Shown piece after piece: positions 39,115 through 52,429 of a stretch of 64,000 nt of DNA (positions are counted from its first letter, which is position 1; every line of letters begins with the position of its first letter). A program made the position numbers and the translations under genes. The notes under the pieces were generated by a model. That model saw only the letters and a list, made by a program, of their open reading frames with translations, ran no database searches and was not told the DNA's origin. The DNA comes from Archivesica marissinica (Eukaryota > Mollusca > Bivalvia > Venerida > Vesicomyidae), in contig CM026390.1 of NCBI GenBank assembly GCA_014843695.1, forward strand, positions 2,023,114 through 2,087,113. The letters are read 5' to 3'.

Positions 39115-40700
39115 CTTAGTGAATATAGAACCCATTCTATATCGTGCCTCAAACCTACATTGCTTAGAGAATATAGAACCCATTCTATATCATGCTTCAA
39201 ACCTGCATGGCTTAGAGAATATAGAACCCATTCTACATCGTGCTTCAAACCTGCATGGCTTAGAGAATATAATTATAGAACCCATTCTACATCGTGCTTC
39301 AAACCTGCATGGCTTAGAGAATATAGAACCCATTCTATATCGTGCTTCAAACCTGCATGGCTTAGAGAATATAGAACCCATTCTATATCGTGCTTCAAAC
39401 CTGCATGGCTTAGAGAATATAGAACCCATTCTATATCGTGCTTCAAACCTGCATGGCTTAAATAATATAGAACCTATCCTATATCGTGCTTCAAACCTGT
39501 ATGGCTTAGAGAATATAGAACCCATTCTATATCGTGCTTCAAACCTACATGGCTTAGATAATATAAATATATAACCCATTCTATATCGTGCTTCAAACCT
39601 GCATGGCTTAGAGAATATAGAACCCATTCTATATCGTGCTTCAAACCTACATGGTTTAGAGAATATAATTATAGAACCCATTCTACATCGTGATTCAAAC
39701 CTGTATGGCTTAGAGAATATAGAACCCATTCGATATCATGCTTCAAACCTGTATGATTTAGAGAATATAGAACCCATTCTATATAATGCTTTAAACCTGC
39801 ATGGCGTAGATAATATAGAACCCATTCTATATCGTGCTTCAAAACTACATGGCTTAGAGAATATAGAACCCATTCTATATCGTGCTTCAAACCGACATGG
39901 CTTAGAGAATATAATTATAGAACCCATTCTACATCGTGCTTCAAAACTACATGGCTTAGAGAATATAGAAACCATTCGATATCATGCTTCAAACCTGTAT
40001 GGCTTAGAGAATATAGAACCCATTCTATATCATGCTTCAAACCTGCATGGCTTAGAGAATATAGAACCCATTCTATATTGTGCTTCAAAACTACATGGCT
40101 TAGAGAATATAATTATAGAACCCATTCTACATCGTGCTTCAAACCTGTATGGCATAGAGAATATAATTATAGAACCCATTCTATATCGTACTTCAAACCT
40201 GCATGGCTTGGAGAATATAGAACCCATTCTATATCGTGCTTCAAACCTGTATGGCTTAGTGAATATAATTATAGAACCCATTCTATATCGTGCTTCAAAC
40301 CTGTATGGCTTAGAGAATATAGAACCCATTCTATATTGTGCTTCAAACCTGCATGGCTTAGAGAATATAGAACCCATTCTATATCGTGCTTCAAACCTGT
40401 ATGGCTTAGAGAATATAGAACCCATTATATATAGTGCTTCAAACCTGTATGGCTTAGAGAATATTGAACCCATTCTATATCGTGCTTCAAACCAACATGG
40501 AATAGAGAATATAGAACCCATTCTATATATCATGCTTCAAACCTGTATGGCTTAGAGAATATAGATCCCATTCTATATCGTGCTTCAAACCTGCATGGCT
40601 TAGAGAATATAAATATAGAATCCATTCTATATCGTGCTTCAAACCTGTATGGCTTAGAGAATATAGAACCCATTCTATATCGTGCTTCAAACCTGCATGG
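39115..40700 (+). repeat. HOR block F, copy 1 (about 1.59 kb)
   Basis: This tandem duplication has an offset of 1,588 bp over most of its length. Landmarks are CTACATTGCTTAGAG, ATATAATGCTTTAAACC, GGCGTAGATAATATAG, CCGACATGGC, TTCAAACCAACATGG and CTATATATCATGC. Reverse translations of 40030-40533 and 41618-42121 differ at two of 167 residues. Confidence 0.85.
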
Positions 40701-42290
40701 CTTAGTGAATATAGAACCCATTCTATATCGTGCCTCAAACCTACATTGCTTAGAGAATATAGAACCCATTCTATATCATGCTTCAAACCTGCATGGCTTA
40801 GAGAATATAGAACCCATTCTATATCGTGCTTCAAACCTGCATGGCTTAGTGAATATAATTATAGAACCCATTCTACATCGTGCTTCAAACCTGCATGGCT
40901 TAGAGAATATAGAACCCATTCTATATCGTGCTCTCAAACCTGCATGGCTTAGAGAATATAGAACCCATTCTATATCGTGCTTCAAACCTGCATGGCTTAG
41001 AGAATATAGAACCCATTCTATATCGTGCTTCAAACCTGCATGGCTTAAATAATATAGAACCTATCCATATATCGTGCTTCAAACCTGTATGGCTTAGAGA
41101 ATATAGAACCCATTCTATATCGTGCTTCAAACCTACATGGCTTAGATAATATAAATATAGAACCCATTCTATATCGTGCTTCAAACCTGCATGGCTTAGA
41201 GAATATAGAACCCATTCTATATCGTGCTTCAAACCTACATGGTTTAGAGAATATAATTATACAACCCATTCTACATCGTGCTTCAAACCTGTATGGCTTA
41301 GAGAATATAGAACCCATTCGATATCATGCTTCAAACCTGTATGATTTAGAGAATATAGAACCCATTCTATATAATGCTTTAAACCTGCATGGCGTAGATA
41401 ATATAGAACCCATTCTATATCGTGCTTCAAAACTACATGGCTTAGAGAATATAGAACCCATTCTATATCGTGCTTCAAACCGACATGGCTTAGAGAATAT
41501 AATTATAGAACCCATTCTACATCGTGCTTCAAAACTACATGGCTTAGAGAATATAGAAACCATTCGATATCATGCTTCAAACCTGTATGGCTTAGAGAAT
41601 ATAGAACCCATTCTATATCATGCTTCAAACCTGCATGGCTTAGAGAATATAGAACCCATTCTATATTGTGCTTCAAAACTACATGGCTTAGAGAATATAA
41701 TTATAGAACCCATTCTACATCGTGCTTCAAACCTGTATGGCATAGAGAATATAATTATAGAACCCATTCTATATCGTACTTCAAACCTGCATGGCTTGGA
41801 GAATATAGAACCCATTCTATATCGTGCTTCAAACCTGTATGGCTTAGTGAATATAATTATAGAACCCATTCTATATCGTGCTTCAAACCTGTATGGCTTA
41901 GAGAATATAGAACCCATTCTATATTGTGCTTCAAACCTGCATGGCTTAGAGAATATAGAACTCATTCTATATCGTGCTGCAAACCTGTATGGCTTAGAGA
42001 ATATAGAACCCATTATATATAGTGCTTCAAACCTGTATGGCTTAGAGAATATAGAACCCATTCTATATCGTGCTTCAAACCAACATGGAATAGAGAATAT
42101 AGAACCCATTCTATATATCATGCTTCAAACCTGTATGGCTTAGAGAATATAGATCCCATTCTATATCGTGCTTCAAACCTGCATGACTTAGAGAATATAA
42201 ATATAGAATCCATTCTATATCGTGCTTCAAACCTGTATGGCTTAGAGAATATAGAACCCATTCTATATCGTGCTTCAAACCTGCATGGCT
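40701..42290 (+). repeat. HOR block F, copy 2 (about 1.59 kb)
   Basis: Direct tandem copy of 39115-40700. Private differences include GTGCTGCAAACC near 41975 and GTGCTCTCAAACC near 40930. The two copies abut without any intervening sequence. Confidence 0.85.
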
Positions 42291-43130
42291 TAGAGAATAT
42301 AGAACCCATTCTATATCATGCTTCAAACCTGCATTGTTTAGAGAATATAAATATAGAACCCATTCGATATCATGCTTCAAACCTGTATGGCTTAGATAAT
42401 ATAGAACCCATTCTATATCATGCTTCAAACCTGTATGGTTTAGAGAACATAGAACCCATTCTATATCGTGCTTGAAACCTACATGGCTTAGAGAATATAA
42501 TTATAGAACCCATTCTACATCGTGCTTCAAACCTGTATGGCATAGAGAATGTAATTATAGAACCCATTCTATATCGTGCTTCAAACCTGCATGGCTTAGA
42601 GAATATAGAACCCATCCATATATCGTGCTTCAAACCTACATGGATTAGAGAATATAGAACCCATTCTACATCATGCTTCAAACCTGTATGGCTTAGAGAA
42701 TATAGAACCCATTCTATATCGTGCTTCAAACCTACATGAATTAGAGAATATAGATCGCATTCTATATCATGCTTCAAACCTGTATGGCATAGAGGATATA
42801 GATCACATTCTATATCGTGCTTCAAACCTGCATGGCTTAGAGAATATAGATATAGAAGCCATTCTATATCGTGCTTCAAACCTGCATGGCTTAGAGAATA
42901 TAGAACCCATTCTATATCGTGCTTCAAACCTGCATGGTTTAGAGATTATAAATATAGAACCCATTCGATATCATGCTTCAAACGTGTATGGCTTAGAGAA
43001 TATAGAACCCATTCTATATCATGCTTCAAACCTGTATGGTTTAGAGAATATAGAACCCATTCTATATCGTGCTTCAAATCTGCATGGCTATGAGAATATA
43101 GAACCCATTCTATATCGTGCTTCAAACCTA

Positions 43131-45290
43131 CATGGCTTAGAGAATATAATTATATAACCCATTCTACATCGTGCTTCAAACCTGTATGGCATAGAGACTA
43201 TAATTATAGAACCCATTCTATATCGTGATTCAAACATGCATGGCTTAGAGAATATAATTATAGAACCCATTCTACATAGTTCTTCAAACCTGCATGGCTT
43301 AGAGCATATAATAATAGAACCCATTCTACATCGAGTTTTAAACCTGTATGGCTTAGAGAATATAAATATAGAACCCATTCGATATCATGCTTCAAACCTG
43401 TATGGCTTAGAGAATATAGAACCCATTCTATATCATGCTTCAAACATGTATGGCTTAGAGAATATAGAACTCATTCTATATCGTGCTTCAAACCTGCATG
43501 GCTTAGAGAATATAATTATAGAACCCATTCTACATCGTGCTTCAAACCTGCGTGGCTCAGAGAATATAAAATCCATTCTATATCGTGCTTCAAACCTGTA
43601 TGGCTTAGAGAATATAGAACCCATTCTATATCGTGCTTCAAACCTACATGGCTTGGAGAATATAGAACCCATTCCATATCGTGCTTCAAACCTGTATGGC
43701 TTAGTGAATATAATTATAGAACCCATTCTATATCGTGCTTCAAACCTGTATGGCTTAGAGAATATAGAACCCATTATATAATGTGCTTCAAACCTGCATG
43801 GCTTAGAGAATATAGAACTCATTCTATATCGTGCTTCAAACCTGTATCGCTTAGAGAATATAGAACCCATTATATATCGTGCTTCAAACCTGTATGGCTT
43901 AGAGAATATAGAACCCATTCTATATCGTGCTTCAAACCTACATGGATTAGAGAATATAGAACCCATTCTATATCGTGCTTCAAACCTGCATGGCTTAGAG
44001 ATTATAGAACCCATTCTATATCATGCTTCAAACCTGCATTGTTTAGAGAATATAAATATAGAACCCATTCGATATCATGCTTCAAACCTGTATGGCTTAG
44101 ATAATATAGAACCCATTCTATATCATGCTTCAAACCTGTATGGTTTAGAGAATATAGAATCCATTCTATATCGTGCTTCAAACCTGCATGGCTTAGAGAA
44201 TATATAACCCATTCTATATCGTGCTTGAAACCTACATGGCTTAGAGAATATAATTATAGAACCCATTCTATATCGTGCTTCAAACATGCATGGCTTAGAG
44301 AATATAATTATAGAACCCATTCTACATAGTTCTTCAAACCTGTATGGCTTAGAGATTATAATTATAGAACCCATTCTATATCGTGCTTCAAACCTGCATG
44401 GCTTAGAGCATATAATTATAGAACCCATTCTACATCGAGCTTTAAACCGGTATGGCTTAGAGAATATAAATATAGAACCCATTCGATATCATGCTTCAAA
44501 CCTGTATGGCTTAGAGAATATAGAACCCATTCTATATCATGTTTCAAACCTGCATGGCTTAGAGAATATAGAACTCATTCTATATCGTGCTTCAAACCTG
44601 CATGGCTTAGAGAATATAATTATAGAACCCATTCTACATCGTGCTTCAAACCTGCGTGGCTCAGAGAATATAAAACCCATTCTATATCGTGCTTAAAACC
44701 TACATGGCTTAGAGAATATAAATATAGAACCCATTCTATATCGTGCTTCAAACCTGCATGGCTTAGAGAATATAGAACCCATTCAATATCGTGCTTCAAA
44801 CCTACATGGCTTGGAGAATATAGAACCCATTCCATATCGTGCTTCAAACCTGTATGGCTTAGAGAATATAGAACCCATTCTATAATGTGCTTCAAACCTG
44901 CATGGCTTAGAGAATATAGAACTCATTCTATATCGTGCTTCAAACCTGTATCGCTTAGAGAATATAGAACCCATTATATATCGTGCTTCAAACCTGTATG
45001 GCTTAGAGAATATAGAACCCATTCTATATCGTGCTTCAAACCTACATGGATTAGAGAATATAGAACCCATTCTATATCATGCTTCAAACCTGTATGGCTT
45101 AGAGAATATAGTTCTCATTCTATATCGTGCTTCAAACCTGCATGACTTAGAGAATATAAATATAGAATCCATTCTATATCGTGCTTCAAACCTGTATGGC
45201 TTAGAGAATATAGAACCCATTCTATATCGTGCTTCAAACCTGCATGGCTTAGAGAATATAGAACCAATTCTATATCGTGCTTCAAACCTA
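43131..45290 (+). repeat. HOR block G, copy 1 (about 2.1 kb)
   Basis: Offset to the next copy is 2,160 bp at the left end and 2,108 bp at the right, because one monomer and a few bases are missing in copy 2. Landmarks are CATAGTTCTTCAAACC, CATCGAGTTTTAAACC, CTGCGTGGCTCAGAG, TATATAATGTGC, CTGTATCGCTTAGAG and AATATAGTTCTC. Forward translations of 43236-43781 and 45396-45941 differ at one of 181 residues. Confidence 0.85.
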
Positions 45291-47398
45291 CATGGCTTAG
45301 AGAATATAATTATATAACCCATTCTACATCGTGCTTCAAACCTGTATGGCATAGAGACTATAATTATAGAACCCATTCTATATCGTGATTCAAACATGCA
45401 TGGCTTAGAGAATATAATTATAGAACCCATTCTACATAGTTCTTCAAACCTGCATGGCTTAGAGCATATAATAATAGAACCCATTCTACATCGAGTTTTA
45501 AACCTGTATGGCTTAGAGAATATAAATATAGAACCCATTCGATATCATGCTTCAAACCTGTATGGCTTAGAGAATATAGAACCCATTCTATATCATGCTT
45601 CAAACATGTATGGCTTAGAGAATATAGAACTCATTCTATATCGTGCTTCAAACCTGCATGGCTTAGAGAATATAATTATAGAACCCATTCTACATCGTGC
45701 TTCAAACCTGCGTGGCTCAGAGAATATAAAATCCATTCTATATCGTGCTTCAAACCTGCATGGCTTAGAGAATATAGAACCCATTCTATATCGTGCTTCA
45801 AACCTACATGGCTTGGAGAATATAGAACCCATTCCATATCGTGCTTCAAACCTGTATGGCTTAGTGAATATAATTATAGAACCCATTCTATATCGTGCTT
45901 CAAACCTGTATGGCTTAGAGAATATAGAACCCATTATATAATGTGCTTCAAACCTGCATGGCTTAGAGAATATAGAACTCATTCTATATCGTGCTTCAAA
46001 CCTGTATCGCTTAGAGAATATAGAACCCATTATATATCGTGCTTCAAACCTGTATGGCTTAGAGAATATAGAACCCATTCTATATCGTGCTTCAAACCTG
46101 CATGGATTAGAGATTATAGAACCCATTCTATATCATGCTTCAAACCTGCATTGTTTAGAGAATATAAATATAGAACCCATTCGATATCATGCTTCAAACC
46201 TGTATGGCTTAGATAATATAGAACCCATTCTATATCATGCTTCAAACCTGTATGGTTTAGAGAATATAGAATCCATTCTATATCGTGCTTCAAACCTGCA
46301 TGGCTTAGAGAATATATAACCCATTCTATATCGTGCTTGAAACCTACATGGCTTAGAGAATATAATTATAGAACCCATTCTATATCGTGCTTCAAACATG
46401 CATGGCTTAGAGAATATAATTATAGAACCCATTCTACATAGTTCTTCAAACCTGTATGGCTTAGAGATTATAATTATAGAACCCATTCTATATCGTGCTT
46501 CAAACCTGCATGGCTAAGAGCATATAATTATAGAACCCATTCTACATCGAGCTTTAAACCGGTATGGCTTAGAGAATATAAATATAGAACCCATTCGATA
46601 TCATGCTTCAAACCTGTATGGCTTAGAGAATATAGAACCCATTCTATATCATGTTTCAAACCTGCATGGCTTAGAGAATATAGAACTCATTCTATATCGT
46701 GCTTCAAACCTGCATGGCTTAGAGAATATAATTATAGAACCCATTCTACATCGTGCTTCAAACCTGCGTGGCTCAGAGAATATAAAACCCATTCTATATC
46801 GTGCTTAAAACCTACATGGCTTAGAGAATATAAATATAGAACCCATTCTATATCGTGCTTCAAACCTGCATGGCTTAGAGAATATAGAACCCATTCAATA
46901 TCGTGCTTCAAACACTGGCTTGGAGAATATAGAACCCATTCCATATCGTGCTTCAAACCTGTATGGCTTAGAGAATATAGAACCCATTCTATATGTGCTT
47001 CAAACCTGCATGGCTTAGAGAATATAGAACTCATTCTATATCGTGCTTCAAACCTGTATCGCTTAGAGAATATAGAACCCATTATATATCGTGCTTCAAA
47101 CCTGTATGGCTTAGAGAATATAGAACCCATTCTATATCGTGCTTCAAACCTACATGGATTAGAGAATATAGAACCCATTCTATATCATGCTTCAAACCTG
47201 TATGGCTTAGAGAATATAGTTCTCATTCTATATCGTGCTTCAAACCTGCATGACTTAGAGAATATAAATATAGAATCCATTCTATATCGTGCTTCAAACC
47301 TGTATGGCTTAGAGAATATAGAACCCATTCTATATCGTGCTTCAAACCTGCATGGCTTAGAGAATATAGAACCAATTCTATATCGTGCTTCAAACCTG
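45291..47398 (+). repeat. HOR block G, copy 2
   Basis: Tandem copy of 43131-45290. Differences include a damaged junction CAAACACTGGCTTGG near 46912 and CTATATGTGC near 46990 in place of CTATAATGTGC. A partial third copy follows at 47790-48490. Confidence 0.83.
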
Positions 47399-47789
47399 CA
47401 TTGTTTAGAGAATATAAATATAGAACCCATTCGATATCATGCTTCAAACCTGTATGGCTTAGATAATATAGAACCCATTCTATATCATGCTTCAAACCTA
47501 CATGGCTTAGAGAATTTAATTATAGAACCCATTCTACATCGTGCTTCAAACCTGTATGGCATAGATAATATAATTATAGAACCCATTCTATATCGTGCTT
47601 CAAACCTGCATGGCTTAGAGAATATAGAACCCATCCATATATCGTGCTTCAAACCTACATGGATTAGAGAATATAGAACCCATTCTATATCGTGCTTCAA
47701 ACCTACATGGATTAGAGAATATAGAAGCCATTATATATCATGCTTCAAACCTGTATGGCTTAGAGGATATATATCACATTCTATATCGT

Positions 47790-48490
47790 GCTTCAAACCT
47801 GCATGGCTTAGAGAATATAGAACCCATTCCATATCGTGCTTCAAACCTGTATGGCTTAGTGAATATAATTATAGAACCCATTCTATATCGTGCTTCAAAC
47901 CTGTATGGCTTAGAGAATATAGAACCCATTCTATAATGTGCTTCAAACCTGCATGGCTTAGAGAATATAGAACTCATTCTATATCGTGCTTCAAACCTGT
48001 ATCGCTTAGAGAATATAGAACCCATTATATATCGTGCTTCAAACCTGTATGGCTTAGAGAATATAGAACCCATTCTATATCGTGCTTCAAACCTACATGG
48101 ATTAGAGAATATAGAACCCATTCTATATCATGCTTCAAACCTGTATGGCTTAGAGAATATAGTTCCCATTCTATATCGTGCTTCAAACCTGCATGACTTA
48201 GAGAATATAAATATAGAATCCATTCTATATCGTGCTTCAAACCTGTATGGCTTAGAGAATATAGAACCCATTCTATATCGTGCTTCAAACCTGCATGGCT
48301 TAGAGAATATAGAACCAATTCTATATCGTGCTTCAAACCTGCATTGTTTAGAGAATATAAATATAGAACCCATTCGATATCATGCTTCAAACCTGTATGG
48401 CTTAGATAATATAGAACCCATTCTATATCATGCTTCAAACATGTATGGTTTAGAGAATATAGAACCCATTCTATATCGTGCTTCAAACCT
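47790..48490 (+). repeat. HOR block G, partial copy 3
   Basis: This matches about 46920-47500 at an offset of 943 bp, including CTATAATGTGC, CTGTATCGCTTAGAG, AATATAGTTCCC and CTGCATTGTTTAGAG. It carries one extra ATTATA monomer near its left end. Confidence 0.8.
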
Positions 48491-49011
48491 GCATGGCTTA
48501 GAGAATATATAACCCATTCTATATCGTGCTTGAAACCTACATGGCTTAGAGAATTTAATTATAGAACCCATTCTACATCGTGCTTCAAACCTGTATGGCA
48601 TAGATACTATAATTATAGAACCCATTCTATATCGTGCTTCAAACCTGCATGGCTTAGAGAATATAGAACCCATCCATATATCGTGCTTCAAACCTACATG
48701 GATTAGAGAATATAGAACCCATTCTATATCGTGCTTCAAACCTACATGGATTAGAGAATATAGAAGCCATTCTATATCATGCTTCAAACCTGTATGGCTT
48801 AGAGGATATAGATCACATTCTATATCGTGCTTCAAACCTGCATGGCTTAGAGAATATAGAACCCATTCTATATCGTGCTTCAAACCTACATGGTTTAGAG
48901 AATATAATTATAGAACCCATTCTATATCGTGCTTCAAACCTGTATGGCTTAGAGAATATAATTATAAAACCCATTCTACATCGTGCTTCAACCCTGTATG
49001 GCTTAGAGAAT

Positions 49012-50337
49012 ATGATTATAGAACCCATTCTATATCATGCTTCAAACATGCATGGTTTAGAGAATATAAATGTAGAACCCATTCTACAGCGTGCTTCGAA
49101 CCTGTATGGCTTAGAGAATATAGAACCCATTCTATATCATGCTTCAAACCTGTATGGCTCAGAGAATATAGAACCAATTCTACATCGTGCTTCAAACCTG
49201 CATGGCTTTGAGAATATAGAACCCATTCTATATCATGCTTCAAACCTGTATGGCTCAGAGAATATAGAACCCATTCTATATCGTGCTTCAAACCTGCATT
49301 GTTTAGAGAATATAAATATAGAACCCATTCGATATCATGCTTCAAACCTGTATGGCTTAGATAATATAGAACCCATTCTATATCATGCTTCAAACCTGTA
49401 TGGTTTAGAGAATATAGAACCCATTCTATATCGGGCTTCAAACCTGCATTGTTTAGAGAATATAGAACCCATTCTATATCGTGCTTGAAACCTACATGGC
49501 TTAGAGAATATAATTATAGAACCCATTCTACATCGTGCTTCATACCTGTATGGCATAGAGAATATAATTATAGAACCCATTCTATATCGTGCTTCAAACC
49601 TGCATGGCTTAGAGAATATAGAACCCATTCTATATCGTGCTTCAAAAATACATGGCTTAGAGAATATAGAACCCATTCTATATCGTGCTTCAAACCTACA
49701 TGGCTTAGAGAATATAATAATAGAACCCATTCTACATCGTGCTTCAAACCTGTATGGCATAGAGAATATAATTATAGAACCCATTCTATATCGTGCTTCA
49801 AACATGCATGGCTTAGAGAATATAAATATAGAACCCATTCTACATCGTGCTTCAAACCTGTATGGCTTAGAGATTATAATTATAGAACCCATTCTATATC
49901 GTGCTTCAAACATGCATGGCTTAGAGAATATAATTATAGAACCCATTCTACATCGTGCTTCAAACCTATATGGCTTAGAGATTATAATTATAGAACACAT
50001 TCTACATCGTGCTTGAAACCTGTATGGCTTAGTGAATATAATTATATAACCCATTCTTCATCGTGCTTCAAACCTGCATGATGTAGATAATATAGAACCC
50101 AGTCTGCATCGTGCTTTAAACATGCATGGCTTAGAGAATATAGAACCCATTCTATATCATGCTTCAAACCTCTATGGCTTAGAGAATATAGAACTCATTC
50201 TACATCGTGCTTCAAACCTGTATGGCTTAGAGAATATAGAACCCATTATATATCGTGCTTCAAACCTGTATGGCTTAGATAATATAAATATAGAACCCAT
50301 TCTACATCGTGCTTCAAACCTGTATGGCTTAGAGAAT
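49012..50337 (+). repeat. HOR block H, unit 1
   Basis: The unit starts near the paired-dyad variant AATGTAGAACCC and CTACAGCGTGCTTCGAACC. It continues through CTCAGAG monomers, a run of ATTATA long monomers with CATAGAG and GATTATAATTATAG, then CATGATGTAGATAATATAG and CCCAGTCTGCATCG. The paired-dyad landmark recurs 1,326 bp later. Confidence 0.8.
49071..49088. repeat. Variant monomer with paired change in the dyad
   Basis: The expanded hexamer reads AATGTA and the downstream arm reads TTCTACAGC. The dyad becomes TGTAGAA-CCCA-TTCTACA, still a perfect 7-bp inverted repeat, with one T-A pair exchanged for G-C on both sides. The same pairing recurs near 50397, 51975, 54108, 61050 and 63630. Those copies belong to a few HOR families and are probably not independent events, so the pairing is suggestive only. 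Confidence 0.75.
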
Positions 50338-51915
50338 ATAATTATAGAACCCATTCTATATCATGCTTCAAACCTGCATGGTTTAGAGAATATAAATGTA
50401 GAACCCATTCTACAGCGTGCTTCGAACCTGTTTGGCTTAGAGAATATAGAACCCATTCTATATCGTGCTTCAACCCTGTATGGCTTAGAGAATATAGAAC
50501 CCATTCTATATCATGCTTCAAACCTGTATGGCTCAGAGAATATAGAACCCATTCTACATCGTGCTTCAAACCTGCATGGCTTTGAGAATATAGATCCCAT
50601 TCTATATCATGCTTCAAATCTGTATGGCTCAGAGAATATATATCCCATTCTATATCGTGCTTCAAACCTGCATTGTTTAGAGAAAATAAATATAGAACCC
50701 ATTCGATATCATGCTTCAAACCTGTATGGCTTAGATAATATAGAACCCATTCTATATCATGCTTCAAACCTGTATGGTTTAGAGAATATAGAACCCATTC
50801 TATATCGGGCTACAAACCTGCATGGCTTAGAGAATATATAACCCATTATATATCGTGCTTGAAACCTACATGGCTTAGAGAATATAATTATAGAACCCAT
50901 TCTACATCGTGCTTCAAACCTGTATGGCATAGAGAATATAATTATAGAACCCATTCTATATCGTGCTTCAAACCTGCATGGCTTAGAGAATATAGAACCC
51001 ATTCTATATCGTGCTTCAAAACTACATGGCTTAGAGAATATAGAACCCATTCTATATCGTGCTTCAAACCTATATGGCTTAGAGAATATAATTATAGAAC
51101 CCATTCTACATCGTGCTTCAAACCTGTATGGCATAGAGAATATAATTATAGAACCCATTCTATATCGTGCTTCAAACATGCATGGCTTAGAGAATATAAT
51201 TATAGAACCCATTCTACATCGTGCTTCAAACCTGTATGGCTTAGAGATTATAATTATAGAACCCATTCTATATCGTGCTTCAAACATGCATGGCTTAGAG
51301 AATATAATTATAGAACCCATTCTACATCGTGCTTCAAACCTGTATGGCTTAGAGATTATAATTATAGAACACATTCTACATCGTGCTTGAAACCTGTATG
51401 GCTTAGTGAATATAATTATAGAACCCATTCTTCATCGTGCTTCAAACCTGCATGATGTAGATAATATAGAACCCAGTCTGCATCGTGTTTTAAACATGCA
51501 TGGCTAAGAGAATATAGAACCCATTCTATATCATGCTTCAAACCTCTATGGCTTAGAGAATATAGAACTCATTCTACATCGTGCTTCAAACCTGTATGGC
51601 TTAGAGAATATAGAACCCATTCTATATCGTGCTTCAAACCTGCATGGTTTAGAGAATATAAATATAGCACCCATTCTATATCGTGCTTCAAACCTGTATG
51701 GCTTAGAGAATATAGAACCCATTCTATATCATGCTTCAAACCTGTATGGCTTAGAGAATATAGAAACCATTCTATATCGTGCTTCAAACCTGTATGGCTT
51801 AGATAATATCAATATAGAACCCATTCTACATCGTGCTTCAAACCTGTATGGCTTAGAGAATATAATTATAGAACCCATTCTACATCGTGCTTCAACCCTG
51901 TATGGCTTAGAGAAT
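50338..51915 (+). repeat. HOR block H, unit 2
   Basis: Second unit with the same landmark order. In its middle the offset to unit 1 is 1,374 bp (49383-50054 against 50757-51428), one monomer more than at its start. The landmark AATGTAGAACCC recurs again at about 51974, beginning a truncated third unit that runs to about 52130. Confidence 0.8.
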
Positions 51916-52429
51916 ATAATTATAGAACCCATTCTATATCATGCTTCAAACCTGCATGGTTTAGAGAATATAAATGTAGAACCCATTCTACAGCGTGCTT
52001 CGAACCTGTATGGCTTAGAGAATATAGAACCCATACTTTATCGTGCTTCAACCCTGTATGGCTTAGAGAATATAGAACCCATTCTATATCATGCTTCAAA
52101 CCTGTATGGCTCAGAGAATATATAACCCATTATACATCGTACTTCAAACCTGCATGGCTTTGAGAATATAGAACCCATTCTATATCATGCTTCAAACCTG
52201 TATGATTTAGAGAATATAGAACCCATTCTATATCATGCTTCAAACCTGCATGGCTTAGAGAATATAGAACCCATTCTATATCGTGCTACAAAACTACATG
52301 GCGTAGAGAATATAGAACCCATTCTATATCGTGCTTCAAATCTGCATGGTTTAGAGAATATAAATATAGAACCCATTCGATATCATGCTTCAAACCTGTA
52401 TGACTTAGAGAATATAGAACCCATTCTAT

